A stretch of 64,000 bases of DNA from Phycisphaerales bacterium (GCA_016709445.1 JADJMV010000001.1:310001-374000); one strand, 5' to 3'. Positions 46,300 to 55,056 are shown, counted from the first letter of the stretch. Translations and numbers: made by a program. The notes: generated by a model from the letters alone, not told the origin.

Positions 46300-46494
46300 G
46301 AGGCCCTGGCGCGAGCCTGGGCTTTCTGCAGTCGGGGCATGCGTTGCGATCGACCGGACCAAGCCCAGGCTGGCGCCAGGGCCTCTGTTGCGGTGGGCCT
46401 GACCAAGCCCAGGCTGGCGCCAGGGCCTCTGTTGCTGGCGCCAGGGCCTCTGTTGCGGTGGGCCGGACCAAGCCCAGGCTGGCGCCAGGACCTC
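46300..46494. repeat. Array of REP-like elements between purB and clpB
   Basis: One forward copy (46300-46324), three reverse copies (46361-46385, 46405-46429, 46470-46494) and a 16-base partial copy (46435-46450). Copies two and three are spaced by 44 bases with nearly identical spacers, indicating tandem duplication of a unit. Bases 46495-46656 hold no gene. Confidence 0.87.
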
Positions 46495-46656
46495 TGTTGA
46501 GGCGGGCCCCGGTTGAGGCGGGCGCTTCGCCTGTCATTCTGGCAGGAGCACGCAGATCGGGCGTGCCGCAGGCCCGCGGGAAGCGATTGGGGCACCAACG
46601 GCGCGGCGCGCGGCTTGCACAATGCTCGCCAGACAGGTTTCCCTGGAGGTGTCTTG

Positions 46657-49413
46657 ATGCAACCCGACCGCCTCACAACCACCGCGCAGCAGGTCCTCGC
46701 CGACGCCCAGCGGTCCGCCATGGGCAAGCAGCACCCCGAGGTCGGGGGGTTGCACGTGCTCGGGGCTCTCGTCGAAGACAAGGCCGGAGCGGTCTCCTCG
46801 ATCCTCGCCAAAGCGGGGGCCGAGCCCTCGCGGCTGTCCTCGGTCATTGCCGGCGAGCTCGGACGGATCCCCACCACGACCTCGGGCGCCGGCTCGACCG
46901 GGCGGGAGATCATGGAGATCCTGGCCAAGGCCGAGCAGGAATCGAAGGCGCTCAAGGATTCGTACATCTCCAGCGAGCACCTGCTGCTCGCGCTGGCGGC
47001 CGTGAAGGGCAAGGCCAAGGACCTGCTCGACACGCTCGGCGTGCAGCGCAAGCACCTCGAGAGCGCGATCCGCGAGCTGCGCAAGGCCTCGGGCGTCGAA
47101 ACCATCACCGACCAGAACGCCGAGGGCAATTACGAGGCCCTCAAGAAGTACTCGATCGACCTCACCGAGAAGGCCCAGCAGGGCAAGCTCGATCCCGTCA
47201 TCGGGCGCGACGAGGAGATCCGCCGCTGCATGCAGGTGCTCAGCCGCCGCACCAAGAACAACCCGGTCTTGATCGGTGAGCCCGGCGTCGGCAAGACGGC
47301 AATCGCCGAGGGCCTCGCCCTCCGCATCGTCAACGGCGACTGCCCCGAGGGCATGCGCGACAAGCGGCTCGTCGCCCTCGATGTCGGCCAGCTCCTCGCG
47401 GGCGCGAAGTACCGCGGTGAGTTCGAGGAGCGGCTCAAGAGCGTGCTGCGGGAGGTGCAGGCCAGCGGCGGGCAGGTGATCCTGTTCATCGACGAGCTGC
47501 ACACGGTGATCGGGGCGGGGGCCGCGGAGGGGGCGGTGAGCGCGGGGAACCTCCTCAAGCCGGCGCTGGCGCGCGGCGAGCTGCGGTGCATCGGGGCGAC
47601 GACACTGGACGAATACCGCAAGCACGTGGAGAAGGACCCGGCGTTCGAGCGCCGGTTCCAGCCGGTATACGTGGATCAGCCGAGCGTCGAGGAGACCGTG
47701 GCGATCCTGCGCGGGCTCAAGGAGCGGTACGAGGCGCACCACGGCGTGCGGATCCTGGACTCGGCGATTCTGGCGGCCGCGAGCCTGAGCCATCGGTACA
47801 TCGCGGACCGGTTTCTGCCCGACAAGGCGATCGACCTTGTGGACGAGGCGGCGAGCAAGCTCCGCATCGAGAACGACAGCATGCCGACGGAGCTGGACGA
47901 GCTTCGGCGCCGGATCATGCAGCTGGAGATTGAGCGGGAGGCGCTGAGGATCGAGGGGGGAGAGACGGAGAGACGAAGAGACGGAGAGACGAAGTGGGAG
48001 GGGGGCCCCGAGGCCCGCGGCACGCAGAAGGAACTCGACCGCATCGAGCGGGAGTTGGGGGATCTGCAGGAGAAGAACCGGGCGCTGACCGCGCAGTGGG
48101 AGGCGGAGAAGAAGGACCTCGACGCGGTCAAGCTGGTGAAAGAGCAGATCGACGCGAAGAAGGTCGAGCTGGAGCAGGCGCAGCGCCGGGGCGATCTCGA
48201 GACCGCCGCCCGGATCCAGTACGGCGAGCTGCGCGAGCTGTCGCAGAAGCTGGCCGGGGCCGAGAGCGCCATGCATGAGCGGCTGGCGAGCGGGAAGGCG
48301 CTGGTGAAGGAGGAGGTCGACGCGGAGCAGATCGCGGAGATCGTGGCCCGGTGGACGGGCATCCCCGTCACCAAGCTCGTCGAGGGCGAGCGCGAGAAGC
48401 TCACGCACATGGAACGCGAGCTGGGCCGGCGTGTGGTGGGGCAGGAGGATGCTCTTCGGGCCGTCGCCGATGCCGTCCGTCGTTCGCGGGCGGGGCTCAG
48501 CGACCCCAACCGGCCGATCGGGAGCTTCCTCTTCCTGGGGCCGACGGGCGTGGGCAAGACCGAGACGTGCAAGGCCCTCGCCGAGTTCCTCTTCGACACC
48601 GAGGAGGCCATGATCCGCATCGACATGAGCGAGTTCATGGAGAAGCACTCGGTCAGCCGCATGATCGGGGCGCCCCCGGGCTACGTCGGCTACGAGGAGG
48701 GCGGTGTGCTCACCGAGGCGGTGCGCCGGCGTCCCTACAGCGTGCTGCTGCTCGACGAGGTCGAGAAGGCGCACCCGGATGTGTTCAACGTGCTGCTGCA
48801 GCTGCTCGACGACGGGCGCCTGACCGACGGACAGGGGCGGACGGTGGATTTCCGCAACACCATCGTCGTCATGACGAGCAACCTCGGCAGCCAGAAGATC
48901 CAGGAGATGACGCAGCGCGGGGCCGAGGATTGGGAGATCGAGGCCGCGGTGCGGGACATGATCAAGCGCGGCCCCGGCGCCGACCTCTCCGGCGAGGGCC
49001 TGAGCCCCGAGGAGATCGCCAAGCGCGGGCGCTTCGACGCCCGGTTCGACCTGGGCATGCGGGAGCAGTTCTTCCGGCCCGAGCTGCTGAACCGGATCGA
49101 CGAGATCGTCGTGTTCCACCAGCTCAAGAAGGACCAGCTCGCGGGGATCGTGGAGATCCAACTCCAGCGGGTGCGCGAACGCCTCGCGGAGCGCGAGATG
49201 ACCCTCGAGCTGACCGACGGGGCCAAGGCCCTCCTCGCCGAGGAGGGCTGGGACCCGGCCTTCGGGGCTCGCCCACTCAAGCGGGCGATCCAGCAGCGTT
49301 TGGAGAATCCACTGGCTACCAGGATCTTGAACGGAGAATTCGGCGCCGGGGAGGGTATCCGGGTGGACGCGCAGGGGCACAGTTTGGTGTTTGCGAAGGT
49401 GGGCGCCGCCTGA
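46657..49413 (+). CDS. clpB: ATP-dependent disaggregase ClpB
   Basis: A 918-residue Hsp100 ATPase that, with DnaK, rescues aggregated protein. It has the N-terminal Clp repeat, NBD1 (Walker A GEPGVGKTAIAEGLA, IDELHTVIGAGAAEGAVSAG), a coiled-coil middle domain (about 410-530) and NBD2 (GPTGVGKTETCKALAEFLF, LLLDEVEKAHPDVFN, PLKRAIQQRLENPLA). It is about 60 residues longer than usual. One extra stretch (GGETERRRDGETKWEGG, about residue 435-451) is encoded by a purine-rich repeat shared with 53261-53283; another (about 765-790, GADLSGEGLSPEEIAKRG) lies in NBD2 before EQFFRPELLNR. GGAGG lies seven bases before the ATG. Confidence 0.96.
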   Translation: MQPDRLTTTAQQVLADAQRSAMGKQHPEVGGLHVLGALVEDKAGAVSSILAKAGAEPSRLSSVIAGELGRIPTTTSGAGSTGREIMEILAKAEQESKALKDSYISSEHLLLALAAVKGKAKDLLDTLGVQRKHLESAIRELRKASGVETITDQNAEGNYEALKKYSIDLTEKAQQGKLDPVIGRDEEIRRCMQVLSRRTKNNPVLIGEPGVGKTAIAEGLALRIVNGDCPEGMRDKRLVALDVGQLLAGAKYRGEFEERLKSVLREVQASGGQVILFIDELHTVIGAGAAEGAVSAGNLLKPALARGELRCIGATTLDEYRKHVEKDPAFERRFQPVYVDQPSVEETVAILRGLKERYEAHHGVRILDSAILAAASLSHRYIADRFLPDKAIDLVDEAASKLRIENDSMPTELDELRRRIMQLEIEREALRIEGGETERRRDGETKWEGGPEARGTQKELDRIERELGDLQEKNRALTAQWEAEKKDLDAVKLVKEQIDAKKVELEQAQRRGDLETAARIQYGELRELSQKLAGAESAMHERLASGKALVKEEVDAEQIAEIVARWTGIPVTKLVEGEREKLTHMERELGRRVVGQEDALRAVADAVRRSRAGLSDPNRPIGSFLFLGPTGVGKTETCKALAEFLFDTEEAMIRIDMSEFMEKHSVSRMIGAPPGYVGYEEGGVLTEAVRRRPYSVLLLDEVEKAHPDVFNVLLQLLDDGRLTDGQGRTVDFRNTIVVMTSNLGSQKIQEMTQRGAEDWEIEAAVRDMIKRGPGADLSGEGLSPEEIAKRGRFDARFDLGMREQFFRPELLNRIDEIVVFHQLKKDQLAGIVEIQLQRVRERLAEREMTLELTDGAKALLAEEGWDPAFGARPLKRAIQQRLENPLATRILNGEFGAGEGIRVDAQGHSLVFAKVGAA

Positions 49414-49492
49414 CACAGCCCGTGCGCCGGCGGGTGAACACAGGGCTCGCGGCACGCGTAGAACCGGTTCAGCACAACCCTCGGAGCTTTCC

Positions 49493-49810
49493 ATGCTGCA
49501 CATCGAGATTTCGTACTCGGGTACCGAGCGTTCCGATGCCCTCGACGCGCACATCCGCGAGGCGGTGACGCACGAGAATCACCGGTTCGCCGATCGGCTG
49601 ACTCGGGTGGAGGCGCATGTCTCCGACGACAACGGGGCCAAGCGCGGCAAGCGGGACAAGAAGTGTGTGCTCGAAGCCCGCCCGCGCTCGATGGACCCCA
49701 TCGCCGTCACCGAAGAGGGCGACGACCTGTACGCCGTCGTGCGGGAGGCCAGCCGCAAGCTGAGCCGGGCGCTGGGTCACCGCTTCGACAAGGCCGACGC
49801 CGTGGTGTGA
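49493..49810 (+). CDS. hpf: Ribosome hibernation-promoting factor, short form
   Basis: A 105-residue HPF/RaiA-family protein (MLHIEISYSGTERSDALDAH, then ADRLTRVEAHVSDDNGAKRG and DLYAVVREASRKLSRALGHR), which binds the 30S decoding region and silences ribosomes under stress. It lacks the C-terminal dimerisation domain of long HPF. GGAG lies seven bases before the ATG. It follows clpB by 80 bases on the same strand, which fits a stress-related pair. Confidence 0.9.
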   Translation: MLHIEISYSGTERSDALDAHIREAVTHENHRFADRLTRVEAHVSDDNGAKRGKRDKKCVLEARPRSMDPIAVTEEGDDLYAVVREASRKLSRALGHRFDKADAVV

Positions 49811-49829
49811 GCCCCGGGGGGATGGGTGC

Positions 49830-50933
49830 ATGGTTGACTCTGAATCGTCGGGGGGCTCGGCGCGCCGTGGGGGCGGTTCGCGCTGGGCGGGGGCGCGCCG
49901 CGCTGCGAGCCGGCTGGTGCTGGTCTCGCTCTGCGGGGGTTATGCCGCGTTTGCCTTGGCCACGCTCTATCGCCCCGACCCGGCCGACGGCATGGGGCGC
50001 GTCGAGACCGGGCTCACCTGGTTCAGCCTGATGGGGACGACCTTTCTCCCGCACGCGGGGATGGCGCTGCTGGGGGTGCTGGTGGTGTGCGTGGCCGTGC
50101 GGGCGCGCCGGACGGCCTTGGCGGGGGTCCCGTTGCTGGCGATGAGCCTCGGGCCCTGGCTCTGGTCGTTCCTGCCCCCGGCGGGAGCGAGGAACCCCGA
50201 GCCCGTGGGCACGCTCGTCGGCTCCGATTCGGGCTCCATGCTTGTCCTCTCGGCCAACCTCTTCGCGACCACCAAGTCTGACGTGCCGCTCGTGGACCAG
50301 ATCAGGGCAACCCGGCCCGACGTCATCATGCTGCAGGAGGTGCGGCCCGACGCGGCCGAGCGTCTGCTCGCGGCCCTCTCGGCGGACTACGCCTCGGTGG
50401 CCATCCCCCGCGACGACAACTTCGGGCAGGCGATCTTCAGCCGGCTGCCCTTCAGCCGCGAGCCGGAGGTCACGCCGCGGGATGGGGAGAGCCCACTCCC
50501 GCAGGTGCGGGCCTTCGTCCGATTTGGGGGCCGGGAGGTGTGCCTATGGGATGTCCACCTCATGAGCCCGATCGGGCTTGAGCGGACGGCGGAACAGGCG
50601 GCCATGGCGGGCGCCATGGGGCCCCATCTGGACGGGCTGGCGGGGACGCCGACGGTCGTGGCGGGGGATTTCAATAGCGTCTGGGGTGCGCAGCCGCTCG
50701 ACAAGGTGCGGCGGCGGGGCTTCATCGATGCCTTCCGCGAGGCCGGGCGTGGTCCGGGGTCCACTTGGCCCAGGGTGACGCTGCTGCGGTACGCCCCGGG
50801 CATCACGCTCGACCATATCGCCCACTCGCCGGATCTCCGCTGCGTGGAGGTCTGGACGGGTGGGGATACGGGATCGGATCACAAGCCGGTCTTTGCTCGG
50901 CTCGTCGCGGGGTGGGGACTCGGCGGCGACTGA
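49830..50933 (+). CDS. Membrane-anchored endonuclease/exonuclease/phosphatase-family protein
   Basis: The 367-residue product has three N-terminal membrane helices (about 27-120) and an EEP domain (about 135-360): LVLSANLFATTKSD, DVIMLQEVRPDAA (metal Glu), VAGDFNSVWGA (Asp-Asn) and the closing GSDHKPVFARLV (Asp-His). This topology is shared by bacterial proteins acting on phospholipids, nucleotides or DNA outside the membrane; the substrate is not evident. It begins 19 bases after hpf. The last 220 bases before the next gene (50934-51152) hold small inverted repeats (ACAAAGT-CCG-ACTTTGT at 50942-50958; GCATTCG/CGAATGC at 51013-51047) but no gene. Confidence 0.87.
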   Translation: MVDSESSGGSARRGGGSRWAGARRAASRLVLVSLCGGYAAFALATLYRPDPADGMGRVETGLTWFSLMGTTFLPHAGMALLGVLVVCVAVRARRTALAGVPLLAMSLGPWLWSFLPPAGARNPEPVGTLVGSDSGSMLVLSANLFATTKSDVPLVDQIRATRPDVIMLQEVRPDAAERLLAALSADYASVAIPRDDNFGQAIFSRLPFSREPEVTPRDGESPLPQVRAFVRFGGREVCLWDVHLMSPIGLERTAEQAAMAGAMGPHLDGLAGTPTVVAGDFNSVWGAQPLDKVRRRGFIDAFREAGRGPGSTWPRVTLLRYAPGITLDHIAHSPDLRCVEVWTGGDTGSDHKPVFARLVAGWGLGGD

Positions 50934-51152
50934 GATTCCAAACAAAGTCCGACTTTGTCCCAGCCCGCCCCCCCCGCAACCGGTCCGGGCCGATTTGCGT
51001 ATGGCCTACCGGGCATTCGCCCTGAATAAAGACTGCGTTCCGAATGCATATGGGGGTATTATCCCTTTGCGGGACTCGGGCGCTGCCTGCGGAGAACCGA
51101 GTCCGGACTGTTGAATCACGACCCCGTCGCGGGGTGTATTGGGAGCATCACT

Positions 51153-52034
51153 ATGACACGTCGCCGTCCCTCCCGTGCCTTCACGCTGATTGAGCTGTTG
51201 GTGGTCATCGCGATCATCGCGGTGCTGATCGGCATTCTGCTCCCGGCGCTGGGCAAGGCCCGCATGTCGGCCTGGAAGGCGATCTCGATGAGCAATCTCA
51301 ACCAGATCATGAAGGCCGTCGAGATGTACAAGGCCGACGTGAAGGGCCACGTGCCCTACCCCGAGACCAAGCGTGTGAACGGCGACGTTCAGGCTATTTG
51401 CACCTGGACCTACGGCGGCAAGGACACGAGCGAGAACTGGGCCACCGGCAGCAACCTGGTGTTCGATGTGGCCGCCTCGGCCCGCCCGCTCAACGCCTAC
51501 ATGTACCCCGAGATCGTCTTCCCGCTCCCCCGCGCTGGCACCTACGACTGGGATTGGAAGGACGGCTCCTACAAGATGGGCAAGCCCTCCGACCCGCGCC
51601 AGGCGATCGAGACCGAAGCGTACCGCGGGCCCGGCGACAAGATCAGCTACCAGACGGACTGGCCCAAGGCCAACGCGAACCTGAGTTCGTACGACGATGT
51701 CGGCACCAGCTACCACACCAACCTGCGCTGGTTCGACGAGCTCAGGAACAAGTTCAGCTTCTCCGACGCCTTCGACAAGGGCATCCGTCGCCTCGAGATG
51801 GCCGCGGACTTCAATACTTCGACCTTCGTCTTCATCCACGACCAGACCGCCGACATCGCGACCAATCTGGGCGCCCAGAGCACGTGGCCCGAGGGCATCA
51901 TGGGCGAGTACGGCGAGATGAACAAGTCCTGCATGGCCTTCTACGACGGCCACGTCGACTATCTCAAGATCGAGCTGTGGGCGCCGAACACCAAGGAATA
52001 CCAGCTCCACTTCGTGATGCCCAGCGACAAGTAA
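51153..52034 (+). CDS. Pseudopilin-like protein with C-terminal DG motif
   Basis: A 293-residue protein starting MTRRRPSRAFTLIELLVVIA, with a prepilin peptidase site and the +5 Glu. The body is rich in Trp, Tyr and Asp, and the end carries CMAFYDGHVDYLKIELW, the DG-type motif of large planctomycete pseudopilins. GGGAG lies eight bases before the ATG. It is followed 33 bases later by a small one-helix membrane protein, repeating the gene order at 17905-19299, though the two pairs share little sequence beyond the pilin helix. Confidence 0.88.
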   Translation: MTRRRPSRAFTLIELLVVIAIIAVLIGILLPALGKARMSAWKAISMSNLNQIMKAVEMYKADVKGHVPYPETKRVNGDVQAICTWTYGGKDTSENWATGSNLVFDVAASARPLNAYMYPEIVFPLPRAGTYDWDWKDGSYKMGKPSDPRQAIETEAYRGPGDKISYQTDWPKANANLSSYDDVGTSYHTNLRWFDELRNKFSFSDAFDKGIRRLEMAADFNTSTFVFIHDQTADIATNLGAQSTWPEGIMGEYGEMNKSCMAFYDGHVDYLKIELWAPNTKEYQLHFVMPSDK

Positions 52035-52067
52035 TCCAAGGACTCCCAGCGAAGGAATCGCGCAGGC

Positions 52068-52256
52068 ATGGAACGCTCCAAGCTCATCAAGATCATCGTT
52101 GCGGCCGTCATCGGGATCGCTGCAGTGGCCATCATCGCCATGAACCTGTTCGGGGGGCATGGCGCCAAGGAGGGCGCGGCCGCCAAGCAGCCGCCGCCCC
52201 CGCCCGCAGAGCGGTCCGGCGGCGGACGCTCGGCCCCCGGAGCCAAGGGCGACTGA
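52068..52256 (+). CDS. Small single-pass membrane protein paired with pseudopilin
   Basis: A 62-residue protein with a basic start, one membrane helix (IIVAAVIGIAAVAIIAMNLF) and a short Pro/Gly/Ala-rich tail containing QPPPPPAERSGGG. No domain is recognised. Its place right after a pseudopilin, as in the pair at 18802, suggests a partner or assembly role. A bidirectional terminator follows 27 bases later. Confidence 0.65.
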   Translation: MERSKLIKIIVAAVIGIAAVAIIAMNLFGGHGAKEGAAAKQPPPPPAERSGGGRSAPGAKGD

Positions 52257-52282
52257 CCCACGCCCCCGAGATTGATTGCCCG

Positions 52283-52314
52283 AACAGGGCTGCGCCGATG
52301 GGCGCAGCCCTGTT
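52283..52314. terminator. Bidirectional terminator
   Basis: AACAGGGCTGCGCC (52283-52296) pairs perfectly with GGCGCAGCCCTGTT (52301-52314) around a GATG loop, 14 base pairs. It separates the pseudopilin pair (plus strand) from the sulfotransferase (minus strand). Confidence 0.85.
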
Positions 52315-52327
52315 TGCTTCCTGCGCG

Positions 52328-53225
52328 TCAGCCCGCGGCTCCCGCGAGCCAGCTCGCGCACCGGGCCGAGTTGCTCCAGTGCCGTGGCGTCATAGCGGGC
52401 GCAGTCCTCCGCCGTCAGGATGTCGCGCCAGCGCCCGTTCGTTCCCTTATGGATGAAGGTCTGCGCCCCGCCGTCCCAGAAGATGCCCCCCAGCGGAACG
52501 CTCTTGCTCGCGTGCTCCTTCATGTAGTCGAACGAGCAGTGCTCGAGGATGCGCGGCCAGGTCGCCTCGTCGATCGGAATCTCCAGAAACTCGGCGATGC
52601 GGCGGATCTGGCCGGGCATGTCGGCCTTGAGGTCGGCGTAGTGGAGGAGCATCACGCTGGGCAGGTCACGGATCGCCCACCACGAGGCGATGTTCTCCCA
52701 GAAGGGCCACCACGGGTGGCCGTCCCGCTCGAGCCAGGTCAGGAAGTACCGCCGGATGTCCGGGTCGGGGCGCTCGATCGGCGGTCCGACCCGTCCCGGA
52801 GCGTCATTGAGCATGTCGTACCACTTCTGGTTGGCCGTCGCGTGGTGGTTGTAGATGCTCCACACCACGTCCCGCCCGTCGCGGGCGATGTAGAGATACT
52901 TCGCCCTCGGCGAGAAGACCAGGGCGTCGACGGGCAGGTGCGTCTTCAGGAACCGCCGGTGCCGCTGCGCCTCGATCGCGGGGAGCTTGACCTCCTTCGG
53001 CGGCACGCGCAGATCAACCCAGGGCGACATCTCCGCCACCTCCATCCCCGCGGCCCCTTCGAAGATGAGCTGCGAGACGATCTGCTGCACCCATGTCGTC
53101 CCGCTCTTGCCGTAGGTCGCGATGATGATGTCGTCGTCGCGGAACGCGAAACCGTTCCAGGCGGTGGAGTCGAAGTGGTGGCTGTGGAGTTCGCGGGCTT
53201 TGGTGGGCAAGGCGGGGGTGGACAT
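52328..53225 (-). CDS. PAPS-dependent sulfotransferase, stop codon out of frame
   Basis: A roughly 298-residue cytosolic sulfotransferase of the Sulfotransfer_1 family. The 5'-phosphosulfate loop is ATYGKSGTTWVQQIVSQLIF, the 3'-phosphate region YLYIARDGRDVVWSIYNH, and the C-terminal HKGTNGRWRDIL matches the RKGxxGDW motif. The reading frame has no stop before the terminator hairpin: as written it runs on through 51006, antisense to the pseudopilin gene. A TGA (52328-52330) lies in the +1 frame just before the terminator, so one extra base in the last codons (likely the GGG within CGCGGGCTGA) is the simplest explanation. Acceptor substrate unknown. Confidence 0.82.
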
Positions 53226-53243
53226 GGGGGCGATGGTAGGGGG

Positions 53244-53338
53244 AAGAGACGGAGAGATGGAGAGACGGAGAGACGAAGTGGGACAGAGGGACAGAGGGAC
53301 AGAGGGACAAAGGGACAGAGGGACAGAGGGACAGAGGG
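53244..53338. repeat. Purine-rich simple repeats
   Basis: Bases 53244-53278 repeat GGAGAGACG-type units and 53280-53338 repeat the 9-mer GGGACAGAG. The stretch 53261-53283 is identical over 23 bases to 47977-47999 inside clpB. They sit in the upstream region of the sulfotransferase gene. Confidence 0.8.
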
Positions 53339-53346
53339 GGCGGGGG

Positions 53347-53427
53347 TCAGGTTCGGTCGCGGACCCGGGCGTTGAAGAACGCCGTGGAGTCGATGATGTT
53401 GACCTCGCCGTCGTGGTTGAAGGCGGC
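53347..53427 (-). pseudogene. Orphan dockerin-like remnant
   Basis: In a frame different from the alkaline phosphatase upstream, the sequence encodes AAFNHDGEVNIIDSTAFFNA, close to the dockerin-like half (DFNGDG-V-NxxD-xxxFxNA), then a stop. The Gly of the calcium loop is changed to His and the GC end is absent. It may be the decayed tail of the phosphatase or of a lost gene. Confidence 0.45.
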
Positions 53428-53477
53428 GGAGAGATCTCGAACGGACTCCCCGCCAAGCGAACTCGTCCCGCGACCTG

Positions 53478-54965
53478 CTACGGCTTGGTGGCCGCCGTCG
53501 GCGCCTCGCCCTGAGCCGCCACGAACCGCATCAGCGTCTTCCCGATTTCGCTCTGGTGGAAGTAGGGCGGGCGCTCGAAGGTGCGGGACGTTGCGCCGCT
53601 CGTGTCGATGAGCACGTCCGGCTTGGAGGGGAGGGCCGCGAAGGCGCCGGCTCCGGCCCCGCGGGCGAAAAGCGGGACGGGCTGGTTGGAGTGGCTGTTG
53701 AAGAGCCAGCGGTATCCGGGAATCTGGCCCGGCCCGTTGTCGGTGAGGGGCTGGAAGGGGATGGTGTCCGACTCGGGGCCCCAGAGCAGGTGGTCGTGGT
53801 CGGCGGTGACGATGACGAGCGTATTGGACCAGTCGTAGCCGCGGTCCCCGGCGTCGAGAATGCGGCACACGGCCTCGATCGTGTCGTGGAAGTCGGTCAT
53901 CTCCTCGATCAATCGTCCCATGCGGTTGTCGTGCTCGGCCCAGTCGACGGCGCCACCCTCGATCATGAGGAAGAAGCCGTCCGGGTCGTCGTCGATCCCG
54001 TTGAGCGCGGCGAGGGACAAGTCCGCGAGCGTGGGCAGATCGGCATTGCGCGGGGATTCGCCGGGAGCTTCGGCGTGCGCGTCACCCCGAGCGGCGCGAC
54101 GCTCCTGGAGCGTCTGTCCGACCCGGGGCACCATGATCAGCGGGGAGGGGACCTCCCCCGACGAGAAAGACGCGATGCGCTGGGTGTCGTCCACCAGCGT
54201 CCAGGTGGCGCCGTCGGCTTGCGTGAGCGTGCCGGCCCGGAGCGCCTTCCAATCTTCCTCGCTCACGAAGTCGAAGGCCGGCTTCGCTCGTTGAGCGCCC
54301 GAGTCGTCGAAGTCCGGATGGCCCGCGCCGGCGATCACGTCGCAAACTCCGGCGGTGAGCATCTGGTGGGCGATCTCGTGATACATGTCGCGGTCGGGGA
54401 CGTGCGCGCCGGCCGCCGCGGCGGGCGTGGCGTGGGAGAAGGGCACGCTGGTGACGATCCCCACGGCCTTGCCCCGTTCGCTCGCGGCCTCGGCGACGGT
54501 CCGCGTGGGGTTGCCCGCGCCGTCCACGTCGATCGCGCCCCGGTAGGTGGGGACGCCGGTGAAGATCGCGCTGGCGGTGTTGGCCGAGTCGGGCGCGGTG
54601 GCGAGCAGCCACCGGTAGCCGGCGAAGCACGAGGGGTAGCCCCCGGCGCCGCCCTCGCTCGGCGTCGCGTCCCACGCCTTGGCCGGGTCGTAGACGATGC
54701 GGGGGTCCTGAGCGAGCGGATCGGAGGCGCCGGGACGGGGGGAGAGGCGGAGGGCGTAGGTCGCCGCGCTGCCCCGGAACCACCCGGGGCCCCTGTAAAG
54801 GGCGGGCTCGCCGCGCCAGAGTTCGAACGCCCGGTGCGCGTTCGCGCCGCCGCCGTCGGCGATGAACACGATGATGTTCTTGGGGGGCGCGCCCGCCGCG
54901 AGCGGTGGGGCGAGAGCCAGGGCGGCCGGGGCGATCAGCGCTGCGAGGATTCGTGCGGCGGGCAT
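53478..54965 (-). CDS. Exported alkaline phosphatase
   Basis: A 495-residue PhoA-superfamily enzyme with a signal peptide (ALAPPLAAGA). It shows the first metal site NIIVFIADGGG, the nucleophile motif APDSANTASAIFTG with the catalytic Ser, a metal-binding FFLMIEGGAVDWAEHDN, VIVTADHDHLLWG, and a final His in FNSHSNQPVPLFARG. It should release phosphate from organic esters in the periplasm. GGAG lies six bases before the ATG at 54965. The intergenic region towards the sulfotransferase holds simple repeats and an orphan dockerin remnant. No Pho-box was identified. Confidence 0.92.
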   Translation of the reverse strand: MPAARILAALIAPAALALAPPLAAGAPPKNIIVFIADGGGANAHRAFELWRGEPALYRGPGWFRGSAATYALRLSPRPGASDPLAQDPRIVYDPAKAWDATPSEGGAGGYPSCFAGYRWLLATAPDSANTASAIFTGVPTYRGAIDVDGAGNPTRTVAEAASERGKAVGIVTSVPFSHATPAAAAGAHVPDRDMYHEIAHQMLTAGVCDVIAGAGHPDFDDSGAQRAKPAFDFVSEEDWKALRAGTLTQADGATWTLVDDTQRIASFSSGEVPSPLIMVPRVGQTLQERRAARGDAHAEAPGESPRNADLPTLADLSLAALNGIDDDPDGFFLMIEGGAVDWAEHDNRMGRLIEEMTDFHDTIEAVCRILDAGDRGYDWSNTLVIVTADHDHLLWGPESDTIPFQPLTDNGPGQIPGYRWLFNSHSNQPVPLFARGAGAGAFAALPSKPDVLIDTSGATSRTFERPPYFHQSEIGKTLMRFVAAQGEAPTAATKP

Positions 54966-55056
54966 GGGTGGCTCCGGCTGGGACCCCCAGAGCGTACGTC
55001 GGCTCGCCCGGCCCCCGTGCCGGCCCGATCGCTCAGAGCGCGCGAATCTCGCGGCC

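Noticed and set aside
46300..46494. CRISPR array
   Set aside because: Copies are in both orientations, palindromic, irregularly spaced and with near-identical spacers; no cas genes are present.
46534..49554. A 1,006-codon open frame antisense to clpB
   Set aside because: No recognisable domain; clpB on the other strand is unambiguous.
51006..53456. An 816-residue sulfotransferase running antisense through the pseudopilin gene
   Set aside because: Homology ends just before a perfect 14-pair terminator; the rest is antisense translation, better explained by a stop shifted out of frame by one base.
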